A stretch of DNA of 51,736 bases from JAEKLB01 sp050249235 (lineage in GTDB: Bacteria > Actinomycetota > Acidimicrobiia > Acidimicrobiales > CADCSY01). The notes under the pieces were generated by a model that saw only the letters and a list, made by a program, of their open reading frames with translations, was not told where the DNA came from and ran no database searches. The stretch spans positions 1-51,736 of the forward strand of contig JBFWQW010000009.1 of assembly GCA_050249235.1 (NCBI GenBank). The letters run 5' to 3'. The translations under genes were made by a program, and so were the position numbers. Of the stretch, positions 33,911-42,137 are shown one piece after another (positions within the stretch are counted from its first letter, which is position 1; each line of letters opens with the position of its first letter).

Positions 33911-34231
33911 GGGCGGCCTCGCCCGCCGACGGCCGGGACCGTCGGCTCGTCCCTCGCGTCCGCCCGTCCGGCAAGGGCGGCTCGACCTCGGGCCATCGAC
34001 GGGTGACGCTAGTGGTCCGTCTGCCTGGTGGCGGTGTGGGTGCAGCGAGCGCCCTCGGCGCTGGCAAGGACGCGGGTCGACGCGGCTGGCCCTCCCGCCG
34101 GATGGCGGTGGAGTGCGGCCGGACGGCGGTGGAGTGTGGCCGACAGCCCGCCGACGCAGCCGCACGATCGGCTCGCCGACGGGCCACGAGCCGGCACCGT
34201 CAGGCCACCGGTGCCGTGCAAGGCTCCGGCG
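33911..34231. other. Divergent intergenic region between CorC-like and ABC ATPase genes
   Basis: It holds the minus-strand -10 candidate TAGCGT (34011-34006) and a 21-bp tandem repeat at 34098-34139. I see no gene or RNA in it. Confidence 0.6.
34098..34139. repeat. 21-bp tandem repeat, two copies
   Basis: Units 34098-34118 and 34119-34139 differ at two positions. It lies about 95 bases before the ABC ATPase start and could be a binding site or a neutral slippage product. Confidence 0.75.
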
Positions 34232-35029
34232 ATGGACCCGGCCGCCCTCCGCCTCGCCGGGGTGGGCGTGGTCCGCGACGGCCGGCCCATCCTGGCCGCC
34301 CTCGACTGGACGGTCGGTGCCGGGGAGCACTGGGTGGTGCTGGGGGCCAACGGCTCGGGCAAGAGCACCCTGGTCCGCATCGCTGCCCTCGACCTCCACC
34401 CGTCGACCGGGACCGTCGACGTGCTGGGCGAGCGCCTGGGCCGCACCGACGTGCGGTCGCTGCGGCGCCGGATCGGCTACGCCTCGGCCGCCCTCGCCGA
34501 CAGCCTGCGTCCCTCGATCAGCGCCTTCGACGTGGTGCTCACGGCACGGCGGGGCGCGCTCGAGCCGTGGTGGCACACCTACGACGACGACGACCGGGAC
34601 CGGGCTGCCGAGAGCCTGGCGCGGCTGGGCGTGGACGGGTTGGCGGCTCGCCCCTTCGGCACCCTGTCGAGCGGGGAGCGACAGCGGGTGCTGGTGGCCC
34701 GGACGCTGGTGAACGACGTGGGCATCGTCCTGCTCGACGAGCCGAACGCCGGGCTCGACCTCGGCGGCCGGGAATGGCTCGTGGCCGGCCTCCAGGACCT
34801 GGCCGTCGATCCGGCCACCCCGCCGATGGTGCTCGTGACCCACCACCTCGAGGAGATCCCACCCGCCTTCGAGCGGGCCCTGCTGCTGCGCGATGGCCAC
34901 GTCGTCGCCGCCGGCCCCGTGTCCGAGGTGCTCACCTCGGCGCGGCTGTCCGAGACCTACGGGCTGTCGCTCGAGGTGAGCGAGCGGGACGGGCGCCACA
35001 CCGCCCGCGCCCTGCCGGCCGCCCGCTGA
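34232..35029 (+). CDS. Stand-alone ABC transporter ATP-binding protein (ModF/YlmA-like)
   Basis: 265 residues: Walker A LGANGSGKST, signature LSSGERQRVLVARTL, Walker B IVLLDEPNAGLD, H-loop MVLVTHHLEEIP. RPSISAFDVVLTARRGALEPWWHTYDDDD before the signature is typical of the ModF/YlmA group of soluble ATPases with no obvious permease. No permease gene is adjacent, so it may be cytoplasmic or use a distant partner. ATG 34232 has only AAGG upstream; GTG 34211 is an alternative. Confidence 0.85.
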   Translation: MDPAALRLAGVGVVRDGRPILAALDWTVGAGEHWVVLGANGSGKSTLVRIAALDLHPSTGTVDVLGERLGRTDVRSLRRRIGYASAALADSLRPSISAFDVVLTARRGALEPWWHTYDDDDRDRAAESLARLGVDGLAARPFGTLSSGERQRVLVARTLVNDVGIVLLDEPNAGLDLGGREWLVAGLQDLAVDPATPPMVLVTHHLEEIPPAFERALLLRDGHVVAAGPVSEVLTSARLSETYGLSLEVSERDGRHTARALPAAR

Positions 35030-35053
35030 CGGGTCTGCCCCGGCGAGCCGCCG

Positions 35054-35542
35054 TCAGGGCCGGCCGGCGCCGGATCCCCCACCTTCCCCGGCCTCCCCGG
35101 CCTCGGCGTCGAGGCAGCCGAGGAGCCGGCGCCCGCTCCGGTCGATCTCGTCGGCGAGGATGCGCTGCACCAGGGGCGCGAGGGCGCTCCCGGCGTAGGT
35201 GAGGGTCATCCGGAGGTGGCAGCCGCCGGCGGCGGGATCGAGCGCCACGGCCAGCACCCAGTCCGAGTGCTCTCGGCCGTCGAGCTCGGCCCGCTCGAAC
35301 CGGGCCGAGCGGTCGGGCTCCATGGCGGCGCGGACCATGCGGAGCCGCTTCGACCGGGCCATCGGACCCAGCCGGGCCCGCAGCTCGACCTTCCAGGCCG
35401 GGCCCTCGCCTTCGTCACCATCCGGCTCGGGCTCGGCCCGGCGGACGATCTCGAGCCAGGACGGGTAGCGCCCGAGGTCGGCCACCCAGGGGAACACCAC
35501 GTCGGGGCCGTGGGGCAGGTCGAGCCCGGCCGAGACCTCCAC
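35054..35542 (-). CDS. SRPBCC (polyketide cyclase/START-like) protein
   Basis: 162 residues: VSAGLDLPHGPDVVFPWVADLGRYPSWLEIVRRAE is the common SRPBCC opening, followed by beta strands and a C-terminal helix (LAPLVQRILADEIDRSGRRLLGCL), then a Gly-rich tail. Such proteins form a cavity for lipids or hydrophobic ligands; the ligand is unknown. It starts 9 bases after the UspA stop on the same strand, so it is probably co-transcribed with uspA. Confidence 0.82.
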   Translation of the reverse strand: MEVSAGLDLPHGPDVVFPWVADLGRYPSWLEIVRRAEPEPDGDEGEGPAWKVELRARLGPMARSKRLRMVRAAMEPDRSARFERAELDGREHSDWVLAVALDPAAGGCHLRMTLTYAGSALAPLVQRILADEIDRSGRRLLGCLDAEAGEAGEGGGSGAGRP

Positions 35543-35551
35543 CGGACCGGA

Positions 35552-36391
35552 TCAGTCCTTCCGGTCGCGGAGCACGACCACCGGGCAGGGCGCATGGTGG
35601 ACGACCTGCCGGCTGGTCGAGCCGAGGATGGCGCCGAGCAACCGGCCGCGGCCGCGTGATCCCACGACCACCAGGCCGGCGCCCGCGGCCTTCTCCAGCA
35701 GGGCGCGCGCCGCCCCGCCGGCGACGAGGTGCCCGGTGGCGCGGACGCCGGACAGGGCCGGGTCTTCCATCGTCTCGGCCAGCAGCGACCGCTCCCCCGC
35801 CTCGAACTGCTCGATGTCGGGCATCCCGTCGAACGGCGTCGACATGGCCACCGGCAGCGACCAGGCCTGGACGACCTCGAGGTCGGCGTCGCGCGCCCGG
35901 GCCTCGGCCGCGGCCCACGCCAGCGCCCGGCCACCGTGGTCCGAGCCGTCGACCCCCACCACCACGGTGCCGTTGCGGACCGCCGCCCTGGCCCCTTCGT
36001 GCACGACGGCGACGGGACAGGGGGCCACCTCGAGCAGCCGCTCGCTGACCGAGCCAAGCCGCAGGCCGGTGAAGCCACCGTGGCCCCGGGCCCCCACGAT
36101 CAGCAGGTCGGCACCCTGGCTGGCCCGCTCGATGGCGGGCACGGGCAGGTCGCAGATCACCTCCTGGGCGACCGGATGGGTCGGGCCGACCCGCTCCACC
36201 AGCGCGGCGAGGTCGGCGCGGGCGTGGTCCTCGGTGTACGAGGGGCTGAACTGCTCGTCCGGCTGGTCGAGCCACGACCAGGCCATGACCGCGGTGAGCT
36301 GGGCACCGTGGACCTCGGCCATGTCGGCCGCCCACCGCAGGGCCTCGGCCGAGCCCTCCGACCCGTCGACCGCCACCACATATGCCGTCAT
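35552..36391 (-). CDS. Tandem universal stress protein (two UspA domains)
   Basis: 279 residues made of two Usp domains, each with the ATP-binding pattern: VAVDGSEGSAEALRWA...DLLIVGARGHGGFTGLRLGSVSERLLEVAPCPVAVVH and VGVDGSDHGGRALAWA...GLVVVGSRGRGRLLGAILGSTSRQVVHHAPCPVVVLR. The G-2x-G-9x-G(S/T) motif is present in both, so both may bind ATP. ATG 36391 follows GAGGGGCGAG. The leader carries a strong hairpin. Confidence 0.93.
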   Translation of the reverse strand: MTAYVVAVDGSEGSAEALRWAADMAEVHGAQLTAVMAWSWLDQPDEQFSPSYTEDHARADLAALVERVGPTHPVAQEVICDLPVPAIERASQGADLLIVGARGHGGFTGLRLGSVSERLLEVAPCPVAVVHEGARAAVRNGTVVVGVDGSDHGGRALAWAAAEARARDADLEVVQAWSLPVAMSTPFDGMPDIEQFEAGERSLLAETMEDPALSGVRATGHLVAGGAARALLEKAAGAGLVVVGSRGRGRLLGAILGSTSRQVVHHAPCPVVVLRDRKD

Positions 36392-36420
36392 GACCACTCG
36401 CCCCTCTCGTCCCCGCTCCA

Positions 36421-36454
36421 CGTCCGGTCGGGTGCCGACCGGACGGTCACCCTA
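36421..36454 (-). promoter_or_regulatory. uspA promoter with hairpin at the mRNA 5' end
   Basis: Minus-strand TAGGGT (36454-36449) is a -10 match. Directly after it comes a perfect 11-bp stem with a 3-base loop, CGTCCGGTCGG/CCGACCGGACG (36421-36445). The predicted start (about 36441) falls at the edge of the hairpin, which may protect the transcript, or it could terminate the upstream DUF3039 gene. Confidence 0.5.
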
Positions 36455-36515
36455 GGCAACCCGGCCATGGCCGACCGCGGCGGGCACCTCGCAGGCCGCG
36501 CACCCGTGGCCCGTC

Positions 36516-36773
36516 TCAGGCGGGCATCCCCGACTCCTTGAAGAGGTCGAGGCAGCGCTGGCAGATCGGATGGCGCTGCGGGTCGCGCGAGGGCACCCAC
36601 ACGTAGCCGCACAGGGCCGTCACCGGGGTGCCGTTCACCCTGGCCTCGAGCACGACCGCCTCGGCCGACTCGCCCTCACCCACCACCACGATGTGGGTGA
36701 AGATCGGCTCGTCCTGCTCAAGGGCAGGATCTCCCGTCCTCGGCGTGGTCATGGTGTCGGTCACGGCGCCCAT
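36516..36773 (-). CDS. DUF3039 protein
   Basis: 85 residues: FTHIVVVGEGESAEAVVLEARVNGTPVTALCGYVWVPSRDPQRHPICQRCLDLFKESG, an actinobacterial DUF3039 signature with three conserved cysteines (ALCG, CQRC) and His, suggesting a zinc site. The function is not known. ATG 36773 is used; ATG 36752 is equally possible, and neither has a strong ribosome binding site. Confidence 0.85.
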   Translation of the reverse strand: MGAVTDTMTTPRTGDPALEQDEPIFTHIVVVGEGESAEAVVLEARVNGTPVTALCGYVWVPSRDPQRHPICQRCLDLFKESGMPA

Positions 36774-36824
36774 GATCGCCGGTGACGGCGACGATGGCGA
36801 CCACCACCGGCCTGCCCTGCCGCG

Positions 36825-38180
36825 CTACGGGGCGAGATCGGCGGGCAGGACCACCGACTCGCCCCGGGCCCGGAGGACCTCGACGTCCTCGGGCCGGATC
36901 GCCCCCGACGCCGCCAACCGGTCGACCGCCGCGCCCCAGCGCTCGAGGTAGTCGCGGCGGGTCGGGTAGAGCCGGCGGATCACGTCGTCCGCCAGGGGCC
37001 GGGACGCCCCGAAGAGCGGTGGCCGGCCCGTGCCGATGGCCATGCCGCGGTACTCGCGGACCGGCGCCTCGAGCTCGGGGAGGCGGATGCCGCCGACTGC
37101 GTTGCCGAGCTCGTCCCGGCGGACGCGCGGCGCGGGACCGGGATCGACCTCGACCCGGGGCTGGGCCGGCGCGGGCGGCCCGCCCGCCACCCACCCGTGG
37201 ATCCAGCGCAGGGCCGACTCGTGGACCCGGCCGTAGTGCAGCGAGTTCGGCTCCCACCCCCGCCCGTCGGGGCGGCCCGGGGGCAGGTGGGCGTGGGCGG
37301 TGCCGGCCACCTCCCAGATCCGCTGCAGGGGGCCGTCCACCTCGCCGACGGTGGCGAGGTGGGGCACCTCGAACTCGCTGTTCACCACGACGACGGGCAC
37401 CCCGAGGTCGTCGCGGACCCTCGTGCGCACGCCCATGGCCACCGGCCCCTCCTCGGGGCGGGGCGCCCGCCCCTCCCACACCGCGAGGAGGAACCCGTCG
37501 ACCACCCGGTCGCGGCGGTGGACGGCATTGGCGTAGCAGGCGAGCCGCATCGCCGACTGCGAGGCGCCGGTGGCGATCACCCGGCGGACGGGCAGGCCGC
37601 CCATCGGGTCGGGAGCGACGCCTCCGGGGGCGCCGGTCGTCCGGCCGGGACCCACCGCCCGGGCGGCCTGGGAGAACAGCTCGTATGCGCCGGGGTCGCC
37701 GGGGTGGTGCAGCTCGCCGTAGCGCTCGGGGTCGTGCTCGACGAGGGGTCGGCCGCCACCGGACCCGCCACCGCCGCGGTCCATCCCGAAGGGGAACCCG
37801 TAGAGGCCGACCTCCTGGGCGCTCACCCCCACCCAGGCGAAGCCCCGGTAGACCTCGTCGCCGGTCGGCCCGCCCATCTCCCGGCCGGCCGAGACGTTCT
37901 GCCAGTTGAGGAGGACCGTGCCGTTGAACCCGGCCGCCTCGGCCGGGCGAACGACCAGGATGCGGGTGCGGTACGGCGCCACCCCCGTCTCGGCGACCTC
38001 CCAGTGGCCGTCGTCGCCGAGTCTGGTGCCACCCGCGGTGCCATAGCCCACGGTCTCGCCCTCGATCCGGAACTCCTCCGCCACGTAGCCGTTCGCGTCG
38101 AGCACGTCGTCCGGCGGGGCCCCGAACGGCGGGCGCGACCCCTCGATCGGTCCGGTCACGACCGCCACCCGCACGTCCAT
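36825..38180 (-). CDS. Alpha/beta hydrolase domain-containing protein
   Basis: 451 residues resembling the large alpha/beta-hydrolase-domain family seen in soil actinobacteria: FNGTVLLNWQNVSAGREMG, GFAWVGVSAQEVGLYGF, then nucleophile elbow IATGASQSAMRLACYANAVH (Ser in GASQS), PVVVVNSEFEV as the acid-strand region, and a late His in SLHYGRVHESALRWIHGWV. Soluble, no signal peptide. Probably an esterase; the substrate is unknown. ATG 38180 is chosen; GTG 38204 adds eight residues. Confidence 0.8.
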   Translation of the reverse strand: MDVRVAVVTGPIEGSRPPFGAPPDDVLDANGYVAEEFRIEGETVGYGTAGGTRLGDDGHWEVAETGVAPYRTRILVVRPAEAAGFNGTVLLNWQNVSAGREMGGPTGDEVYRGFAWVGVSAQEVGLYGFPFGMDRGGGGSGGGRPLVEHDPERYGELHHPGDPGAYELFSQAARAVGPGRTTGAPGGVAPDPMGGLPVRRVIATGASQSAMRLACYANAVHRRDRVVDGFLLAVWEGRAPRPEEGPVAMGVRTRVRDDLGVPVVVVNSEFEVPHLATVGEVDGPLQRIWEVAGTAHAHLPPGRPDGRGWEPNSLHYGRVHESALRWIHGWVAGGPPAPAQPRVEVDPGPAPRVRRDELGNAVGGIRLPELEAPVREYRGMAIGTGRPPLFGASRPLADDVIRRLYPTRRDYLERWGAAVDRLAASGAIRPEDVEVLRARGESVVLPADLAP

Positions 38181-38228
38181 CCGCCCATCATGGGTCGGGC
38201 CCACGTCGGGCCGGTGGGTGGGCCCGTC

Positions 38229-38234
38229 TACCGT
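38229..38234 (+). promoter_or_regulatory. Leaderless-type -10 box for the MOSC gene
   Basis: TACCGT, 7 bases before GTG 38242. It is the basis for choosing that start. Confidence 0.5.
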
Positions 38235-38241
38235 CGTCGCC

Positions 38242-38949
38242 GTGGCCTCCGTGGTGCCCGTCGCCTCCGTCGTGCCCGTTGCCTACGTCGTGACGGTGAA
38301 CGTGGCCCACCCCCGCCCCACACCGGCTCGGGCGGGTGTGACCGGCATCGACAAGCGTCCGGCCGAGGGGCGGGTTGCCGTCCGCTCGCCGACCGGCCGG
38401 GAGAGCGGCATCGCCGGCGACCTCATCGGTGATCCCAGGCACCACGGCGGCGAGCTCCAGGCCGTCTACGCCTACGCCCGGGAGGACCTCGACTCCTGGG
38501 AGGCGGTCGTCGGGCGGCCCCTGCCGCCGGGCTCGTTCGGCGAGAACCTCACCACCGCAGGCCTCGACGTCTCCGGCGCCCGCATCGGCGAGCGGTGGCG
38601 CATCGGCGCCGAGGTCGAGCTCCAGGTCACCGCACCCCGCATCCCCTGCCGCACCTTCGCCACCTTCCTCCAGCGCCAGGGCTGGGTCCGGGAGTTCACG
38701 GGCCGGGCCCAGCCGGGGGCCTACCTCCGGGTGCTGCAGGGCGGCACCGTCGCCGCAGGCGACCCGATCGTCGTCGAGCCCCCCGCGTCGGCCCACGACG
38801 TCACCATCGGCCTCGCCTTCCGGGCCCTCACCACCCGGCCCGACCTCCTCCCCGAGCTGCTCGCCTCGCCGGACCTCACGCCCGAGACCGAGCGCCGGGC
38901 CCGCCGCCACCAGCCCTTCGAGCTCGACGACGAAACCGGCGCGGGCTGA
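38242..38949 (+). CDS. MOSC domain protein (YiiM-like)
   Basis: 235 residues. MOSC core: VTGIDKRPAEGRVAVRSPTGRESGIAGDLIGDPRHHGGELQAVYAYAREDLDSW, PPGSFGENLTTAGLDV, IGERWRIGAEVELQVTAPRIPCRTF with the conserved cysteine in IPCRTF, and a C-terminal three-helix part. MOSC proteins move sulfur or reduce N-hydroxylated compounds with molybdenum cofactor. The first 19 residues are repeats (ASVVPV ASVVPV AYVVTV). GTG 38290, which removes the repeats, is an alternative start. Confidence 0.87.
   Translation: MASVVPVASVVPVAYVVTVNVAHPRPTPARAGVTGIDKRPAEGRVAVRSPTGRESGIAGDLIGDPRHHGGELQAVYAYAREDLDSWEAVVGRPLPPGSFGENLTTAGLDVSGARIGERWRIGAEVELQVTAPRIPCRTFATFLQRQGWVREFTGRAQPGAYLRVLQGGTVAAGDPIVVEPPASAHDVTIGLAFRALTTRPDLLPELLASPDLTPETERRARRHQPFELDDETGAG
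38245..38298. repeat. 18-bp tandem repeat at the start of the MOSC gene
   Basis: Three 18-base units (38245-38262, 38263-38280, 38281-38298); the first two differ by two bases, the third is more diverged. The third encodes the native first strand (AYVVTV). Confidence 0.75.
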
Positions 38950-39132
38950 CGCCCGGCGGCGCTCGTAGCGCACGACGAAATCGAGGTTCCGGTCCTTCCC
39001 GGCCCAACGCGGCCGTGGCCGCTCGTCGAGGGGGGTGCAACTGCGCCATCGGGTCGAGCGATCGGTCGACGACCGTGGCCGGACCATGGTCGCCACCGCG
39101 ACGGACCTGCCCTCACCCCGTGCCTCCCCCCG

Positions 39133-39201
39133 GAACCCGGGTGCGGACCGCACCGCCGATCGGTGACGAGGGAGCCGGGTTCGAGGCGGGACCGGCGTCG
39201 G
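39133..39201. repeat. Structured element, copy A, upstream of crcB
   Basis: From GGAACCCGG (39133) to CGGCGTC, with inverted ends GAACCCGG/CCGGGTTC and inner hairpins GGTGCGG-A-CCGCACC and CACCG-loop-CGGTG. About three quarters identical to copy B (39605-39690). The rest of 38950-39240 holds nothing else I can name. Confidence 0.55.
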
Positions 39202-39240
39202 CCACCCACGGTCGCGGGCCGGGCTGCGAGGATCGTGGCC

Positions 39241-39606
39241 GTGAACTGGCTCGCCGTCGCCGTGGCCGGCGCCGTGGGGGCGGTCGCCCCCTACGGGCTC
39301 GGCATCACCATCGGCGTGCGCTCCTTCCCGTGGGCGACGCTCAGCGTCAACGTCTCCGGCTCCTTCGCGCTCGCCTTCCTGCTGGCCGGACCGATGGCCG
39401 ACCGCCCGTCGGCGCCGGCGACGCTGGCCGCCACCGTCGGCTTCCTCGGTGCCTTCACCACGTTCTCGACCTTCGGGTACGAGACCGTCGCCCTCGTCCG
39501 CGCCGACCGGCCCGCCGCGGCCGCCGCCTACGTCGCCGCCTCGACGGCGCTCGGTCTCGCCGGGGCCGCCTTCGGCTACTGGCTCGGCCGGCTCGGCGCC
39601 TCCTGA
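39241..39606 (+). CDS. crcB: CrcB/FluC fluoride channel subunit
   Basis: 121 residues, four membrane segments, with FluC motifs ATLSVNVSGSFALAFLL (the Asn pore motif) and GFLGAFTTFSTFGYETV (Phe-box and Na site region). The protein forms an antiparallel dimer exporting fluoride; a single crcB is present, so a homodimer or a distant partner is expected. GTG 39241 lies 7 bases after GAGGAT. I find no fluoride riboswitch ahead of it. Confidence 0.9.
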   Translation: MNWLAVAVAGAVGAVAPYGLGITIGVRSFPWATLSVNVSGSFALAFLLAGPMADRPSAPATLAATVGFLGAFTTFSTFGYETVALVRADRPAAAAAYVAASTALGLAGAAFGYWLGRLGAS

Positions 39607-39690
39607 GGCGGAACCCGACCCCCCGATCCGGGTGCGGATCTCGCCGCCGAGCGGCGACCAGCGCACCGGGTTCGAGGCAACATCGGCGTC
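39605..39690. repeat. Structured element, copy B, upstream of the next membrane protein gene
   Basis: From GAACCCG to CGGCGTC. It shares GGGTGCGGA, CCGCCGA, CCGGGTTCGAGGC and CGGCGTC with copy A in the same order. The inner hairpin is TCGCCGC-CGA-GCGGCGA (7 bp) where copy A has a 5-bp version. Confidence 0.55.
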
Positions 39691-39732
39691 AGGTTGGAAC
39701 GATCGCAACCTTCTCGACACCCTGCGGCTACG

Positions 39733-39738
39733 TAAGCT
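39733..39738 (+). promoter_or_regulatory. Leaderless-type -10 box for the membrane protein gene
   Basis: TAAGCT, 8 bases before GTG 39747. Confidence 0.5.
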
Positions 39739-39746
39739 CGCCGGCC

Positions 39747-40445
39747 GTGCACGAGCACGTCGCCGCCGACCTCGAGCTCAACCGGCACCACGTGGTCCGG
39801 ACCATCGTCGGCGCGCTCGTCGTGCTCAACGTGCTCAACGCGATCAACATCGTCCTGATCGACCGCGGCCACTGGCTGATGATGGCGGTGGAGCGGAACC
39901 CATTCACCTGGTTCGAGTCCGCCCTGTTCGCCATGACGGCCGGGCTGGCGTGGCTCGTCGGCCGGGTCGAGCGGTCGGGCACCTGGAACCTCGTCGCCGC
40001 GGTGCTGCTCCTGCTGTCGATCGACGAGGTCGCCACCATCCACGAGCACCTGGGCTTCATTCCCGGCACGCCGGACATCGGGTCCCGCACCTGGATCGGC
40101 GCCGGCCTGGTCCTCGTCGGGCTCGTCGCCGCCCGCCTCCTGCCCTGGGTGCTCGGCCTGCCCCGCCAGCTCCGGGTCGCCTTCCTCCTGAGCGGCACGA
40201 CCTTCGTCACCGGCGCCATCGGGTTCGAGTGGCTGGCCGGCTCCTGGCTCGAGTCCCACGGCGACGACCGGGTCTTCTTCGTCATCTCCTCGCTCGAGGA
40301 GGACTTCGAGGTGCTCGGCATCCTCCTCCTCGCCCGCCAGCTCCTCGTCCACCTGGCGGCCCGTGGCACCGTCCTGGGGCTGCGGGTCACCGCCGGCAGC
40401 CCGGCGACGGGGGCGCACCCCGAGGTACCCCCCGTCTCGGCCTGA
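39747..40445 (+). CDS. Hypothetical multi-pass membrane protein
   Basis: 232 residues with about six hydrophobic segments (starting VVRTIVGALVVLNVLNAINIVLID, then TWFESALFAMTAGLAWLVG, WNLVAAVLLLLSIDEVATIHEHLG, and so on). A conserved-looking acidic/His patch SIDEVATIHEH sits at the membrane edge, and SSLEEDFEVLGILLLARQLL follows. The family is not certain. GTG 39747 is supported by TAAGCT 8 bases upstream. Bases 40446-40674 after it hold no gene. Confidence 0.75.
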   Translation: MHEHVAADLELNRHHVVRTIVGALVVLNVLNAINIVLIDRGHWLMMAVERNPFTWFESALFAMTAGLAWLVGRVERSGTWNLVAAVLLLLSIDEVATIHEHLGFIPGTPDIGSRTWIGAGLVLVGLVAARLLPWVLGLPRQLRVAFLLSGTTFVTGAIGFEWLAGSWLESHGDDRVFFVISSLEEDFEVLGILLLARQLLVHLAARGTVLGLRVTAGSPATGAHPEVPPVSA

Positions 40446-40674
40446 CGGACCGTCAGGCCATCGGCGCCGACGCCACTCCGGCGTTCGACGCGGCTCCGAT
40501 CGGCGGGCCGGAGCACGGTCCGCTCCGACCGCGACTCGACGCCGGCTGCGCCCCTCGGACAGGATGGCGAACGGAGCGGCCAGGCGGGGAGGCCCTTTTC
40601 CCAATCGTTCTTGGTGAGCTTCACTTGGCTCCGCCGCGTCCAGCCGGGCGGGGGCAGTTCCCGGGGAGGTTGGC

Positions 40675-42117
40675 ATGCGGTGGGTGCGAGGCACCGTGTT
40701 GGGCGCGGTGGCGATGACCGCGGTGTGGTGGCCGATCGACGCCTGGGCACAGACCGCGCCACGAGACACCAGCAGTGACGTCCCTCCTTCGGGCTCGTCC
40801 ATCGACGTCGGCGAACCCCGGATGGAGGGAGGCCTCGCCACCTTCGTCACGAAGTTCCCGCTCGAGCCTCCCGAAGGCTGCGTCATGTGGGACTACGTGA
40901 TCGATCATCAACCGAGGAAGGTCGGACCCGGCGGGCAGATCAGCCATGTGTCGTACCCATGGGAGTCCAACGCACTGACCATGCGGGGCCTCATGAAGGA
41001 CCTGCCGTGGACGACGGTCGTGACGGGTGTCGGCCGGTGCAACCGCACGGGCAAGAGCAGCTCTGGGTGGGAGGACATCGCGTTCGAGACCAAGGTCACC
41101 TTCACAGGGAACTCGAACGACCAGCCGGGCCCGCCCCCCTCGTCGACGACCACGGCCCCCCCGGCCTCGACCACCCCACGACCGACCACGACCAGCACGA
41201 CGATCACGACGCGGTCCCCGGGCTCGACCGGTCCGATCCCCGGTGACGACGTCGAGCTGGGCTCGCTCCTGTCCGTCGACACGGTCGACTGCGACGAAGG
41301 TCCCTTCCCCGCCAGCGCGAGGGAAGTGCTGGTGCAGGCGGACCCCGAGGCTGGCCTCGTCCGGGAGCCGTTCACCTTCACGGTCGGCCGGTACTCGACC
41401 TCGGCCACGGTTCCCCCCGGCGGCTGGAGCAGCTACCCGGCCGTCCTCGTGTTCAGCGACGGCGTACGGCACGAGGTGCCCCTGGGCATGGAGTCGTTCC
41501 ACGTCTGCCGCAGCGGTGAGGGGCGCCTGGCGGTGTTCCCCGGCTTGCGGGTCACGCGAAGGTTCCTGAAGGCAGGCACCTACTCGGCGCACTTCGAGCA
41601 GGGCCCTTCCCGCTCCGAGCCGGTGAAGGTCGTCGTCTGGGACCTCGACGACGAGGACGACAACGAGGCCTACCTCGCGTACAAGCAGCGACTGGCTCGA
41701 CTCGGGGTCGTGAGCCTGACCGCCTCCAACCGACCCTCCAAGTCAGGCGACCTACCTGTCGCCCTCGCCCTCTCCGGGGCCGCCGCCGGCGTCCTCCTCG
41801 TGGACCTGGCCCGCCGGGGTGGCTTCTGGGCCGACGTGCTGCGAAAGAACCCCGGATACGGCGGCATGACGCTGGGCGAGTACGTCGCTGTCCAGGAGCA
41901 ACAGCGGCACACGATGGACGGGCAGGTCCAATGGCTGAAGCTGGCCCAGGAGGTCGCTTGGTTCACGGCGGCCGTGGCCGCGGCCGCCGCCCTCGGGATC
42001 GGCATCGCCGCCCTCTTGAACGTCGGCGGAGCCGGTGCCGGCATCACCGGCGGGGCAGGAGGTGCCGGCCTCCGGTACCTCGACGGCGCCCGTCGCGTTC
42101 TGAAGAACGTCTCCTGA
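40675..42117 (+). CDS. Exported/membrane-bound protein of unknown function
   Basis: 480 residues: signal-like start (MRWVRGTVLGAVAMTAVWWPIDAWAQ), an N-terminal extracytoplasmic domain with Cys pairs (PEGCVMW, GRCNRTG), a Ser/Thr/Pro linker (about 152-183, SSTTTAPPASTTPRPTTTSTTITT), a second domain (DCDEGPFPAS...FHVCRSGEG), then two hydrophobic stretches near 360 and 425-450 and a Gly-rich C-terminus. Base composition is less GC-extreme than its neighbours. GGGGAGG before ATG 40675. No family recognised. Confidence 0.75.
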   Translation: MRWVRGTVLGAVAMTAVWWPIDAWAQTAPRDTSSDVPPSGSSIDVGEPRMEGGLATFVTKFPLEPPEGCVMWDYVIDHQPRKVGPGGQISHVSYPWESNALTMRGLMKDLPWTTVVTGVGRCNRTGKSSSGWEDIAFETKVTFTGNSNDQPGPPPSSTTTAPPASTTPRPTTTSTTITTRSPGSTGPIPGDDVELGSLLSVDTVDCDEGPFPASAREVLVQADPEAGLVREPFTFTVGRYSTSATVPPGGWSSYPAVLVFSDGVRHEVPLGMESFHVCRSGEGRLAVFPGLRVTRRFLKAGTYSAHFEQGPSRSEPVKVVVWDLDDEDDNEAYLAYKQRLARLGVVSLTASNRPSKSGDLPVALALSGAAAGVLLVDLARRGGFWADVLRKNPGYGGMTLGEYVAVQEQQRHTMDGQVQWLKLAQEVAWFTAAVAAAAALGIGIAALLNVGGAGAGITGGAGGAGLRYLDGARRVLKNVS

Positions 42118-42137
42118 CCCGGTCACCCCATCCCATA

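Noticed and set aside
33996..33998. Leaderless start for the second CorC-like gene at ATG 33996
   Set aside because: It is 9 bases after TAGCGT but out of frame with the CorC-like protein; ATG 33910 with GCGAGG fits better.
39165..39180. tRNA T-arm-like GGGTTCGA in the repeated element (both copies)
   Set aside because: No acceptor, D-arm or anticodon arm can be built around it.
39133..39240. Fluoride riboswitch upstream of crcB
   Set aside because: The region is structured, but I could not match the conserved pseudoknot bases of the crcB motif; the element is better described as a repeat shared with the next gene.
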